Positions 1 through 6,979 of a stretch of 21,745 nt of DNA are shown piece after piece. Within the stretch, counting starts at the first letter, position 1. Every line of letters begins with the position of its first letter. The stretch covers positions 1 through 21,745 of the forward strand of contig CAMBGW010000010.1 of NCBI GenBank assembly GCA_945866245.1, given 5' to 3'. Position numbers and translations under genes: made by a program. Under the pieces are notes generated by a model. That model saw only the letters and a list, made by a program, of their open reading frames with translations, did not search any database and was not told the DNA's origin. The DNA is from Verrucomicrobia subdivision 6 bacterium. GTDB taxonomy: Bacteria; Verrucomicrobiota; Verrucomicrobiia; Methylacidiphilales; Verrucolacustridaceae.

Positions 1-730
1 TCTGCACCCACCCCATACCCGCCAATCCCAATTCGAAAAGGCCGTACAAAGGCAGAAACATCAAACCCAAATTAAAAGGGTCCGACGTCGGGGTGACACA
101 TGCCGCGAGCACAATCAGGGCCACGACCGCGTGCTTTCGATGCTCCGCCACCACTCTTTGCTCCAAAATTCCAAGGCGAGCTAAAATCACCATGACAAGA
201 GGAAGCTCAAACGAAAGCCCAAACCCCAGCAACATCTGCAAGGCGAAATCGGTGTAACTGGTCATCGTCCAACTCGTCTCCAGCCCTAACCAACGATTGA
301 ATTCCTGGAAGAAGCGCAGTGCTCCAGGCAGCACGAGGAAGTAACAGAAAAGCGCCCCACCCAGAAAAAGAAATGTGCCAACAAGAAAAACAGGGAGGAG
401 CAACCCCCGCTCTCTTGCCTCCAGTGCCGGAAGTAAGTACTGCCCAATAAAGAAAAGAACTAACGGCAGCGATACTAAGATCCCCGCACCGATTCCGATC
501 TGCAGCGTCACCGTCATAGGATCGGTCACCTGCAAAGCCAACAAAGTGCTGGGATGCGGCTGGGCAAGATTCTCCTGCGCCTGCTTCAGCGGCCAGCGCA
601 AAACCTCCATCACCTGACCAATTCCCACAACCCCGAGAATCGAACCTACCCCAATCACCGCCACGCACTTCAGTATCACGCTGCGCAAATCCTCTAAATG
701 ATCCAAAAAAGGCTTTTCGCTATCTTTCAC
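1..730 (-). CDS. tatC: Sec-independent protein translocase TatC (3' end off window)
   Basis: TatC is the multi-spanning inner-membrane receptor of the twin-arginine pathway and binds signal peptides of folded proteins. Reading from a GTG at 730, 243 residues are visible without a stop, so the gene is cut by the left edge. The N-terminus FLDHLEDLR carries the conserved Glu13 and Arg15. Further family marks are LLPALEARE (97-107) for the first cytoplasmic/periplasmic loop, FGLSFELPLV (170-179), AEHRKHAVV (195-203) and the late motif TPTSDPFN (213-220) followed by LPLYGLFELGL. About five to six hydrophobic helices can be counted. The start codon overlaps the stop of the upstream cyclo-ligase gene as GTGA, which fixes the start and implies translational coupling. 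No tatA/tatB is seen in the window. Identification is firm; only the C-terminus is missing. Confidence 0.95.
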   Translation of the reverse strand, partial: MKDSEKPFLDHLEDLRSVILKCVAVIGVGSILGVVGIGQVMEVLRWPLKQAQENLAQPHPSTLLALQVTDPMTVTLQIGIGAGILVSLPLVLFFIGQYLLPALEARERGLLLPVFLVGTFLFLGGALFCYFLVLPGALRFFQEFNRWLGLETSWTMTSYTDFALQMLLGFGLSFELPLVMVILARLGILEQRVVAEHRKHAVVALIVLAACVTPTSDPFNLGLMFLPLYGLFELGLAGMGWVQ

Positions 731-1296
731 GACAACTTTCTCCATCCCAGTTGGGTGATGACGGCAGGCAAAGGAATGTCGTGTGGTTCAGACGGTAACT
801 TTTCTAACTCTTGCTCTGCAAAAAACATCCCTATGACTGACGACATCCGACTGCGACGAGACAGCGCCCGATCGTAGTGCCCCCCACCTCGTCCCAGTCG
901 AACTCCCCTGGAGTCAAAAGCTCTACCTGGGACAATAAACAGTTCGATCTGCTCAAGGGATCGACGAGTCGAAAGATCTGGAGACGGTTCCCACAAAGTT
1001 CCTGTTTCTGGAAGAGTGCAGTTCGAAACCTCCCACCAGGTTAACCCCACCCCCAAATCGATCTTTGGAAAACACACCTTCTTTCCCTCTGCCCATGCCA
1101 CTTTCAACAAGCCCCGCGTCTGCGGCTCATCGGTCAGGGAAAGATAGAGACCCACCACCGACGCCTGCTTCCACTCTACCCGATCGAAAAGAATCTTTTC
1201 CATACTTTGGGAGGCGCAACGACGCTCCTCCTCCGATAAGCGCGCTACCCGTGCACGCATCTCATCTCGCAGCGCCCCTTTTTTTACCCCAGCCAT
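727..1296 (-). CDS. 5-formyltetrahydrofolate cyclo-ligase
   Basis: This enzyme converts 5-formyl-THF to 5,10-methenyl-THF using ATP, a folate-salvage step in the cytoplasm. The 189-residue length is normal for the family (YgfA/MTHFS). The diagnostic block lies at residues 122-143: VPGRAFDSRGVRLGRGGG followed by HYDR, which forms the nucleotide and substrate site. The N-terminal KxxLR-type region (K5, K6, ALRDEMR) is also typical. An in-frame TTG three bases upstream (1299) is possible, but ATG at 1296 is preferred. No good ribosome-binding site is visible. The gene is the upstream member of a two-gene unit with tatC (4-base overlap) and diverges from the metallo-hydrolase gene across about 50 bases, which must hold both promoters. 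The pairing with tatC looks like compaction rather than shared function. Confidence 0.93.
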   Translation of the reverse strand: MAGVKKGALRDEMRARVARLSEEERRCASQSMEKILFDRVEWKQASVVGLYLSLTDEPQTRGLLKVAWAEGKKVCFPKIDLGVGLTWWEVSNCTLPETGTLWEPSPDLSTRRSLEQIELFIVPGRAFDSRGVRLGRGGGHYDRALSRRSRMSSVIGMFFAEQELEKLPSEPHDIPLPAVITQLGWRKLS

Positions 1297-1346
1297 CAAC
1301 CTAGATTGCCTAATTTATCTCCTCCCGCCAACTCTACCGAGAGGGG

Positions 1347-2264
1347 TTGCCTGCATCCACATTTGCCACCATTCTCTCCTTCTTGAGCCCTCGGGTTGAT
1401 CCTCGCCATCGTCGTCCAACGCATCGTTTTATTACCGACGTTCTTTTACCAGCCCTCTTTACCCGCAAGCGTGGGCATCGCAACGGCACTCCCCCCATAT
1501 TTCCAAAATTGAAAAAAGGTCAGATCTGCATCACCTGGATTGGTCACGCCTCCTTTCTCATTCAAACCCCCCAAGCCAATATTCTTATCGATCCCAATTG
1601 GGCAAATTGGCTCCTGGTGGTTCGACGCCTCCGTCACGCAGGTCTTGCCCACCATCACCTCCCCTCAATCGACCTCGTTCTCATTACCCACGCACACTTT
1701 GATCACCTTCACCGTCGAAGCCTGCGGCAAATTGCTGCCAATCAACCCATCGTTGTCCCCTCCGGCGTGGGCGACCTCGTCCACGGATTGGGATTCGAAA
1801 AGGTGTATGAAATGAACTGGTGGGAGCGACTTCGATTTCCTGGTGCTGCCGTCACCTTCGTGCCCGCAAAACATTGGGGCGCTCGCAAAGTCACCGACCA
1901 CCACCGCGGATACGGCGGATACGTCCTCGATCTAGGTGGAAAAACCGTCTACCACGCTGGCGATTCCGGGTACTTTCACGGGTTTCGTGAGATTGGAAAA
2001 AAACTCCACCCAGAAATCTCTCTCCTCCCGATTGGGGCATATCACGGCCCCAAATTCGGAGAAAATCATATGGATCCGGAACAATCCCTCCGTGCCTTTG
2101 AAGACCTGCGCTCAAAAGTTCTCATTCCCATGCACTTTGGAACCTACCGCCTTAGCTATGAACCACTGCACGAGCCACCCCAACGCCTCATGCAAGCCGC
2201 CAGCGAGGCGGGACGCCTTGCCGATGTTCGTTTTTTGATCGAAGGAATGCCTACCCTATTCTAA
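1347..2264 (+). CDS. NAPE-PLD-like metallo-beta-lactamase fold hydrolase
   Basis: A zinc-dependent hydrolase of the metallo-beta-lactamase fold, closest by motif pattern to N-acyl-phosphatidylethanolamine phospholipase D. Seen in order: WIGHASFLI (64-72), IDPNW (81-85), the metal motif HAHFDH (115-120), WWERLRFPG (158-166), KHW (175-177), GDSGYF (205-210), PIGAYHGP (228-235), NHMDPEQS (240-247) and HFGTYRL (263-269). The WWE, HW, GD(S/T)GY, PIGAY and H-DPE blocks are those of NAPE-PLD rather than glyoxalase II or RNase Z. The natural substrate is unknown; a phospholipid or phosphodiester role is inferred from family only. The start is uncertain: TTG at 1347 has GAGGGG directly abutting it, an in-frame stop lies at 1311, and there is no ATG before residue 156. 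The 3' end overlaps the convergent NlpC-like gene by 9 bases. Confidence 0.85.
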   Translation: MPASTFATILSFLSPRVDPRHRRPTHRFITDVLLPALFTRKRGHRNGTPPIFPKLKKGQICITWIGHASFLIQTPQANILIDPNWANWLLVVRRLRHAGLAHHHLPSIDLVLITHAHFDHLHRRSLRQIAANQPIVVPSGVGDLVHGLGFEKVYEMNWWERLRFPGAAVTFVPAKHWGARKVTDHHRGYGGYVLDLGGKTVYHAGDSGYFHGFREIGKKLHPEISLLPIGAYHGPKFGENHMDPEQSLRAFEDLRSKVLIPMHFGTYRLSYEPLHEPPQRLMQAASEAGRLADVRFLIEGMPTLF

Positions 2265-2903
2265 CCCGCCGCGCTCCGACCACCCCGTTTTCGCCGTCGG
2301 CCTTGCATAGGCCACGAGACGCCCTCGATGCTTGATGAACTGAAAGAAATTCTTTGCATTGCCACACGGGGCGTTGGGATCGAAGGCATACACATCCACG
2401 CCACCCCCCCGCTCCCCGTCCATTCTTTGCGAAGAACCGGCCACCATCGCCTCCCCACCTTTTTTTCGCCCTAAGTAGACCATGACATGACTGATCGGCG
2501 GATCGCGAGGAACATCATAGGTCCATTCCCAATAGAGCAGATCCCCACTCCTCATCTCTCCGAACAGTTTTTCCGAGTCGACCTTTCCATTCGCCTCGAC
2601 AGGCACTGACCTAACCTTCCCCCTTTTCTTAAAATAAAGGTACTGGTCGGAAGCAGTCCTTGGAATATCGAATCCAAATACCTTCCAAATGATAAATCGA
2701 ACGGTGTTCGAGCAGTCCATCGTAATGACATAAGGATGACCCGGAGGTTGCCACGACTGCGCGTAGTTTAGATCCTGCTTTGATAGCCACCGACACGTTT
2801 CTACCAACTTCTGATGTTGCTCGGGAGTCGCTGCTCCATAGACAGAACACGCCGCCCACCCAAAAAGAGAGAATAGGCAGGTAAGAAAAAAGGGCGAGAT
2901 CAC
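2256..2903 (-). CDS. Secreted NlpC/P60-like cysteine peptidase domain protein
   Basis: The protein has an N-terminal hydrophobic signal peptide (about residues 1-24, cleavage plausible after VYGA) and a papain-like domain resembling NlpC/P60 cell-wall peptidases. The catalytic candidates are Cys64 in MDCSNTVRF, matching the D-C-S/T-G/N pattern, and His139 in ISHVMVYLG, preceded by the typical GDLLYW (120-125). The segment PRTASDQY (81-88) matches the P-R-x-S-x-Q-Y motif of the family. Such enzymes usually cut peptidoglycan stem peptides outside the cytoplasmic membrane. The third catalytic residue cannot be assigned by eye. The start is GTG at 2903, directly after a G-run (AAAGGGGG); an upstream ATG is out of frame and soon stops. 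The gene converges on and overlaps the metallo-hydrolase gene. It is monocistronic as far as can be seen. Confidence 0.75.
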   Translation of the reverse strand: MISPFFLTCLFSLFGWAACSVYGAATPEQHQKLVETCRWLSKQDLNYAQSWQPPGHPYVITMDCSNTVRFIIWKVFGFDIPRTASDQYLYFKKRGKVRSVPVEANGKVDSEKLFGEMRSGDLLYWEWTYDVPRDPPISHVMVYLGRKKGGEAMVAGSSQRMDGERGGGVDVYAFDPNAPCGNAKNFFQFIKHRGRLVAYARPTAKTGWSERGGLE

Positions 2904-2965
2904 CCCCCTTTCATTGCAAATTTCAGAAGGACGGCAAGTCAGGATGAGCTCACCTCCCCACCCCT

Positions 2966-3664
2966 TTAAACCAGCAGATCAAAGAAAGCTTTTGGGTGGG
3001 CCAAATCAGTGAAGACCGCATCTGCACCGCACTCCCGAAGCTGCTCCGCACTAAAAGATCCCGTCGCCACAGCGATCGCCTTGGCCCCAATCGCTCGCGC
3101 ACACGCCACATCGTGCGGCGTATCCCCGATAACAAAGATTCTCTCAGGAGCAAACTCCTCGCCCACAAGCTCCTTCGCTCTTCGCTTTGCATGCGGTCCC
3201 AGCTCGTTTCGCACTGAAGAGTCATCCGCAAAAGCCCCGAAAGAGAAAAAATGGTTCACCCCATACCGTGTCAGCTTCAACCTCGCTCCCTTTTCAATAT
3301 TTCCCGTCAGTAGCGCTTGAACCAACTCGGGCCTTTGGTGCGCCTCCTGTAAAATTCCCAGTACCCCCGGATGAAGCCCTCCATTTCGCCGAGGCAACTC
3401 CTCCGCCAAAAACTCCACATACTGATCTAAGAATCGGGCCACCTCTTGATTCCCATGCGGTTTTCCATCACGGGCGAGCAACTGCTCCACGATCCACTTG
3501 TCCGTTCGCCCGGCAATTTCCAACCCTTGTAATCCCCTTTGAATTCCATAAATCTTCTCCATCGCACGACCCAACGCGCTCTCCCCCGCTTTTCCAGTAT
3601 GGAGAATGGTGCCGTCGATATCCCAGAGCAGAAGTTTCCGGGTGAGCGTTTTTCCCGTCTTCAC
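2966..3664 (-). CDS. HAD-family phosphatase, phosphoglycolate-phosphatase-like
   Basis: A cytoplasmic phosphatase of the haloacid dehalogenase superfamily. All four motifs are visible: motif I WDIDGTIL (14-21, nucleophile Asp15 and acid/base Asp17), motif II LLTGN (118-122, Thr120), motif III Lys160 in GPHAKRRA, and motif IV GDTPHDVACA (180-189). The helical insert between motifs I and II (about residues 25-95) is a C1 cap as in Gph/PGP-like enzymes, and 232 residues is the usual length. The exact substrate (2-phosphoglycolate, a nucleotide or a sugar phosphate) cannot be told from sequence. The start is GTG at 3664, overlapping the fabI stop as GTGA and preceded by GGGG inside the fabI end, so the two genes are translationally coupled. 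A metabolic link to fatty-acid synthesis is not evident. Confidence 0.87.
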   Translation of the reverse strand: MKTGKTLTRKLLLWDIDGTILHTGKAGESALGRAMEKIYGIQRGLQGLEIAGRTDKWIVEQLLARDGKPHGNQEVARFLDQYVEFLAEELPRRNGGLHPGVLGILQEAHQRPELVQALLTGNIEKGARLKLTRYGVNHFFSFGAFADDSSVRNELGPHAKRRAKELVGEEFAPERIFVIGDTPHDVACARAIGAKAIAVATGSFSAEQLRECGADAVFTDLAHPKAFFDLLV

Positions 3665-4437
3665 ATCCCCATCACGCAGTAACCTGCATCCGCATACATT
3701 GTTTGACCCGTAATTCCTGCCGCTCCGTCTGAGGCTAAAAATACTCCAGTGGCACCCAACTCTTCCAACGTGATATTCCGCTTCAAAGGTGCGTGTGCCT
3801 CATAGTGCGAGAGCATCGCTGAGAAACCGCTGATCCCTCGCGCAGCCAAGGTGTTCACTGGACCCGCACTGATCGCATTCACCCGGATTTTTTTCGGACC
3901 CAAATCATAAGCCAAATACCGTACGCTTGCCTCCAGTGCCGCTTTGGCCACACCCATCACATTATAGTGAGGCACCACCTTTTCCGCCCCGTAGTAACTC
4001 ATCGTCACAATACTTCCCCCCGCTGTCATCAAAGGAGCTGCTGCCCGACTGACCGCGACCAAAGAGTAAGCACTAATGTCGTGCGCCACCCGAAAAGCCT
4101 CCCGCGAGGTGTCAACGAAGTTTCCCTCCAGCGCTTCCTTCGGGGCGAAAGCTACGCTGTGTAAAAGCAGGTCAACTCGAGGTGTTTTGGTTTTCACAAA
4201 GTCAAAGAACTTCGCGATGTCCTCATCCCGACTCACATCACACGGGGCGACGGGCGTCTCCGCACCAAAAGTTGCCGCTAACTCCTCCACATTATCCTTC
4301 AACCGCTCCCCTTGGTAATTAAAAATTAACTTTGCGCCCGCATCCGCCCACGCTTTGGCGATACCCCACGCGATGCTTCGCTTGTTGGCTACTCCGAAAA
4401 CCAGTCCCACTTTTCCAGCTAAAGCTAAGTTACTCAT
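3661..4437 (-). CDS. fabI: Enoyl-[acyl-carrier-protein] reductase (NADH), FabI
   Basis: FabI catalyses the last reduction in each round of type II fatty-acid elongation, turning trans-2-enoyl-ACP into acyl-ACP with NAD(P)H in the cytoplasm. The protein has 258 residues, the usual length. The dinucleotide site begins GVANKRSIAWGIA (15-27), which is the FabI form of the glycine motif. The catalytic Y-x6-K pair is Tyr158 and Lys165 in YNVMGVAK, with the second conserved tyrosine at 148 (SYYGAEK). Later FabI marks are RVNAISAGPVNTLAARGI and TGQTMYADAGY. The position equivalent to E. coli Gly93 is Ala96 (HSVAFAP), a variation also known in other wild-type FabI proteins. ATG 4437 has no clear ribosome-binding site. 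The gene diverges from terC and leads a two-gene unit with the HAD phosphatase. Confidence 0.96.
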   Translation of the reverse strand: MSNLALAGKVGLVFGVANKRSIAWGIAKAWADAGAKLIFNYQGERLKDNVEELAATFGAETPVAPCDVSRDEDIAKFFDFVKTKTPRVDLLLHSVAFAPKEALEGNFVDTSREAFRVAHDISAYSLVAVSRAAAPLMTAGGSIVTMSYYGAEKVVPHYNVMGVAKAALEASVRYLAYDLGPKKIRVNAISAGPVNTLAARGISGFSAMLSHYEAHAPLKRNITLEELGATGVFLASDGAAGITGQTMYADAGYCVMGM

Positions 4438-4528
4438 CCAACCAAAGTGCCCTTAGAGATGGCCCTCTGTCACGCCTCGAGTCACTTCCACTTGGCCTAC
4501 CGCCCCCCTCCTGCTACCAAATCAAACC

Positions 4529-5458
4529 GTGACATTGCCTTCCTTGCACCTTGGTTGGATCGTTTTCGGGCCTCTCGTCCTCGCTCTTTTGGCGGCCGAC
4601 TTGATCCTTTTCCACCGCGATCCCCGGCCAGTCGACCTTCGTCGTTCCCTCCAAGCCACCGCAGGCTGGGTCGCTCTGGCCTTAGCTTTCGGGGGACTGG
4701 TCGCATTGACCCTAGGCGTCACCTCCGCCATGGAATTTTTTACCGGCTACGTCGTTGAACTCTCATTAAGCGTCGACAACGTATTCGTCTTTGCCGTGCT
4801 CCTGCGCTACTTCGCCGTGCCCGAAAAATCGCAATTTCCTGCTCTCTTCTGGGGAATTATCGGCGCCCTCTTTCTTCGAGCCCTTTTTATCTTCACCGGA
4901 ATCGCTCTGATTAATCGCTTCCACTGGCTGATCTACATTTTTGGCGCACTTCTTGTTTACACTGGGATCAAACTTCTCAAAGGAGGCGAAGCCAAGGTTG
5001 AGCCTGACCATAACCCCTTGATCCGAATCGCCAGAAAATTGATTCCCATCACCCCCAATTTTCATGGAGACAAGTTTTTCCTTCGTCAAAATGGTCGCTG
5101 GACTGGCACTCCTTTGCTCCTCGTGCTCATTGCCCTTGGCACCACCGACCTCGTTTTTGCGATCGATTCCATTCCTGCGATTCTCGCAATTACCCGAGAC
5201 CCCTTCATCGTCCTCACCTCAAACGCTTTCGCCGTTCTCGGTCTGCGTGCACTTTACTTTGCCATCGCCGGCCTGATCAAACTCTTCGCCTATCTCAACA
5301 TAGGCCTCGCCGTAATTCTCTCTTTCATCGGTCTGAAAATGCTCCTTTCAGGCTATATTCACCTCCCAATCCCATTGACCCTTGGCTTTGTTCTTGGCGT
5401 CTTGGGAATCTCGATTCTTGCTTCGATTTTTTACCCGCCAGCAAAATCGCACTCCTAG
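4529..5458 (+). CDS. TerC/Alx family integral membrane protein
   Basis: This is a polytopic inner-membrane protein of the TerC/Alx family, whose best-studied members export Mn2+ or help load metals on secreted proteins. About eight or nine hydrophobic segments are visible. The two diagnostic acidic membrane motifs are present: ELSLSVDNVFVF (77-88) and TTDLVFAIDSIPAI (205-218), followed by FIVLTSNAFAVLGLRALYF (226-244). These aspartates are the expected metal-coordinating residues. The length (309) fits the Alx-type subgroup. The start is GTG at 4529 with no Shine-Dalgarno site; TTGGCC at 4492 and TACCAA at 4515 (17-base spacing) form a weak promoter that would give a nearly leaderless mRNA. 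I looked for a yybP-ykoY manganese riboswitch in the 91-base upstream region and saw none. Substrate is inferred from family. Confidence 0.9.
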   Translation: MTLPSLHLGWIVFGPLVLALLAADLILFHRDPRPVDLRRSLQATAGWVALALAFGGLVALTLGVTSAMEFFTGYVVELSLSVDNVFVFAVLLRYFAVPEKSQFPALFWGIIGALFLRALFIFTGIALINRFHWLIYIFGALLVYTGIKLLKGGEAKVEPDHNPLIRIARKLIPITPNFHGDKFFLRQNGRWTGTPLLLVLIALGTTDLVFAIDSIPAILAITRDPFIVLTSNAFAVLGLRALYFAIAGLIKLFAYLNIGLAVILSFIGLKMLLSGYIHLPIPLTLGFVLGVLGISILASIFYPPAKSHS

Positions 5459-5480
5459 GCCATATACTCTTCAGATAGTT

Positions 5481-5540
5481 ACCCCGCAGCGCTTTATATA
5501 AGTTTATATTGCTTATATAGTTGAAACTTGGGTGCGGGGT
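5481..5540. repeat. Nested inverted repeats between terC and glucosaminidase gene
   Basis: Two nested perfect 8-base inverted repeats: an outer pair ACCCCGCA (5481-5488) with TGCGGGGT (5533-5540), and an inner AT-only-rich pair TATATAAG (5495-5502) with CTTATATA (5512-5519) around a 9-base loop. There is no following T-tract, so this is not a standard rho-independent terminator for terC. The right outer arm abuts the -35-like TTGACG of the next gene. It could be a regulator site or a folded RNA element. Confidence 0.6.
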
Positions 5541-5567
5541 TGACGCCCCTCCGACTGCACTTAAACT
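5540..5567 (+). promoter_or_regulatory. Putative promoter of glucosaminidase gene, leaderless
   Basis: TTGACG (5540-5545, five of six to the consensus -35) is followed after 16 bases by TAAACT (5562-5567, four of six to the -10). The ATG of the next gene begins at 5574, exactly where transcription would start, and there is no ribosome-binding site, which suggests a leaderless transcript. Confidence 0.45.
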
Positions 5568-5573
5568 ATTCCT

Positions 5574-6452
5574 ATGCCTCAAGTCGTCGATCTCACTTCG
5601 GCTATCGCCCGTAAGACCTTCGCCAAAAAACCCAAGTTCCAGTTGGGTCTTGTGGGCACCTTAGTTGTATCCAACTTTGCTTGGCTCATCCTTTTCGGGG
5701 TCGCTGTCGTCTCTCTGATCGGTGTCACCCGCTTCTCCGCCGCACTGTCGAAAAGCTATATCGAGGAAAAGTGGAGCTCCCTGCAAAATCGACTCGCCCA
5801 AAAGAAAGAGCTCGAAGAAAGAGATATCCGCATCGCTCGCCTAATTGCCTCTCAAAGCTCCGACACCACCGATATCCTAGGCCTGGCCACTCGAATCTCC
5901 AAAATCCTCGACTCTGCCAATGGTCGCCAACGCCGCTTTTTGGAGAACGCTATCCCCGAAGCAATGCTCATCCAGACAAGCTCGCAGATTCCCGCCTCCG
6001 CCGTTATCGCTATGGCCATTTTCGAATCAGGCTACGGCAACAGCTTGCTCGCCAAGGAATATAACAACTACTTTGGCATGAAAGCCTTTGATAGTTGGAC
6101 CGGTGCCCGTGCCCTGAATATGCCTACTCGCGATAGCGGCGAAGACACCACGGCAGACTTCCGCGCTTATCCTACCCTCGCCGCCGGCTTTCAAGGGTAC
6201 TCCCAATTCCTTCTTTCCAATGACCGATACCGAAAACACGTGGGTGAAAAATCCGGAGTGAAGTTTGTTTCCAACATCCTCGCTTCCGGCTACTGCCCTG
6301 ATCCCGACTACCTCACTCATATCCGCGACATCATTCAAAAACACGGTCTCGACCGGCTTGACGCTGCTCTGGAGACAATCGTCGATAAACAAGAATCGGT
6401 TGCCAACGCCACTGCCGTTGAAAAGACTCCTGCCTCAGCAGGGGCTCACTAA
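5574..6452 (+). CDS. Membrane-anchored GH73/FlgJ-type glucosaminidase
   Basis: A predicted peptidoglycan hydrolase acting outside the inner membrane. It has a short basic cytoplasmic N-terminus (1-25), one transmembrane helix (about 27-51), a charged helical linker (60-95) and a C-terminal glucosaminidase domain from about residue 118. The catalytic block is IPASAVIAMAIFESGYGNS (139-157) with Glu151 the likely acid, followed by YNNYFGMKA (163-171), ADFRAYPTLAAGFQGY and NDRYRKH, the order found in GH73 and FlgJ-like enzymes. The family cleaves the N-acetylglucosaminyl-beta-1,4-N-acetylmuramic acid bond. No flagellar gene is nearby, so a role in growth or division is more likely than flagellar rod passage. 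ATG 5574 is the first start and lies six bases after a -10-like box. The 3' end overlaps the convergent Coa1-like gene by 4 bases. Confidence 0.85.
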   Translation: MPQVVDLTSAIARKTFAKKPKFQLGLVGTLVVSNFAWLILFGVAVVSLIGVTRFSAALSKSYIEEKWSSLQNRLAQKKELEERDIRIARLIASQSSDTTDILGLATRISKILDSANGRQRRFLENAIPEAMLIQTSSQIPASAVIAMAIFESGYGNSLLAKEYNNYFGMKAFDSWTGARALNMPTRDSGEDTTADFRAYPTLAAGFQGYSQFLLSNDRYRKHVGEKSGVKFVSNILASGYCPDPDYLTHIRDIIQKHGLDRLDAALETIVDKQESVANATAVEKTPASAGAH

Positions 6453-6904
6453 TTTTTCCCCAGTCCCTCCGCAACTCCGTCCGCGCACGAAATCGTTTCC
6501 CCTCCGGCCCCTTTCACTTCCAAAAGTAGATATTTCCACACCCCGCCCCCTACTTTTTCAGCACGCAGGGTCACCACCGCTCTTCGCTTGGAGCCTCGAA
6601 GTGTGAATTCCAGCCGCGCTGTCCCTCCCTTGTCCTGCTCCTCCAACTCCCCCGTCACCGCCCATCCCAACCCCACCGGAGCCCCTAACTCCCGCACCAC
6701 TCTGTCATCCCTGACAATCCTCTCGACCGCGATTCGCATCACCTCACTCTTCTTCAGCATCGAATAGCTAATTTGCAGCGTCATCCACCCGATCCCAAAC
6801 ACCCCCATCACCACTCCCACCAACCCCAATACCAACCAGCGCCTCGCCCGAACCTCCCAAGCCATCAACTCCGCCTGACTCATCAGCTTCTCTTTCATCT
6901 CCAC
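6449..6904 (-). CDS. Coa1-like single-pass membrane protein
   Basis: A small protein with one N-terminal transmembrane helix (about residues 23-46, VLGLVGVVMGVFGIGWMTLQ) and a soluble domain of about 100 residues. The domain resembles cytochrome oxidase assembly protein Coa1-like domains: RIVRDDRVVRELGAPVGLGW (an 'r-d-x-x-v-x-x-x-l-G-x-P-i' opening, about 62-81), a beta strand region, then LRGSKRRAVVTL and VWKYLLLEVKG (the 'G-S-k-x-x-a-x-V' and 'W-x-l-x-x-L' parts). In mitochondria such proteins help assemble complex IV; bacterial members are mostly uncharacterised. No oxidase genes lie nearby, so the role is open. The start is either GTG 6904 or ATG 6898; ATG has GGAG directly abutting it, which is too close. 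Similarity is judged by eye from pattern only. Confidence 0.6.
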   Translation of the reverse strand: MEMKEKLMSQAELMAWEVRARRWLVLGLVGVVMGVFGIGWMTLQISYSMLKKSEVMRIAVERIVRDDRVVRELGAPVGLGWAVTGELEEQDKGGTARLEFTLRGSKRRAVVTLRAEKVGGGVWKYLLLEVKGAGGETISCADGVAEGLGKN

Positions 6905-6965
6905 ACTCTGAATCGCACCACCCCCTGCCGTCCATCCCCACTCTCGCCCCTGAGGCCAATTTGAG

Positions 6966-6971
6966 TATGAT
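6966..6971 (+). promoter_or_regulatory. -10-like box before the folP-like gene
   Basis: TATGAT (five of six to the -10 consensus) lies eight bases before ATG 6980, and there is no ribosome-binding site. No convincing -35 is seen 16-18 bases upstream, so the call is tentative. Confidence 0.35.
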
Positions 6972-6979
6972 TTGAACCC

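Noticed and set aside
207..668. Minus-strand open frame of 153 codons
   Set aside because: It overlaps tatC in another frame; the tatC frame has all TatC motifs and a coupled start at 730.
4438..4528. Possible manganese (yybP-ykoY) riboswitch before the TerC gene
   Set aside because: The 91-base region lacks the conserved loops and is too short once the divergent fabI start is allowed for.
5481..5540. Rho-independent terminator of terC
   Set aside because: The stems are interrupted by long loops and no T-tract follows on either strand.
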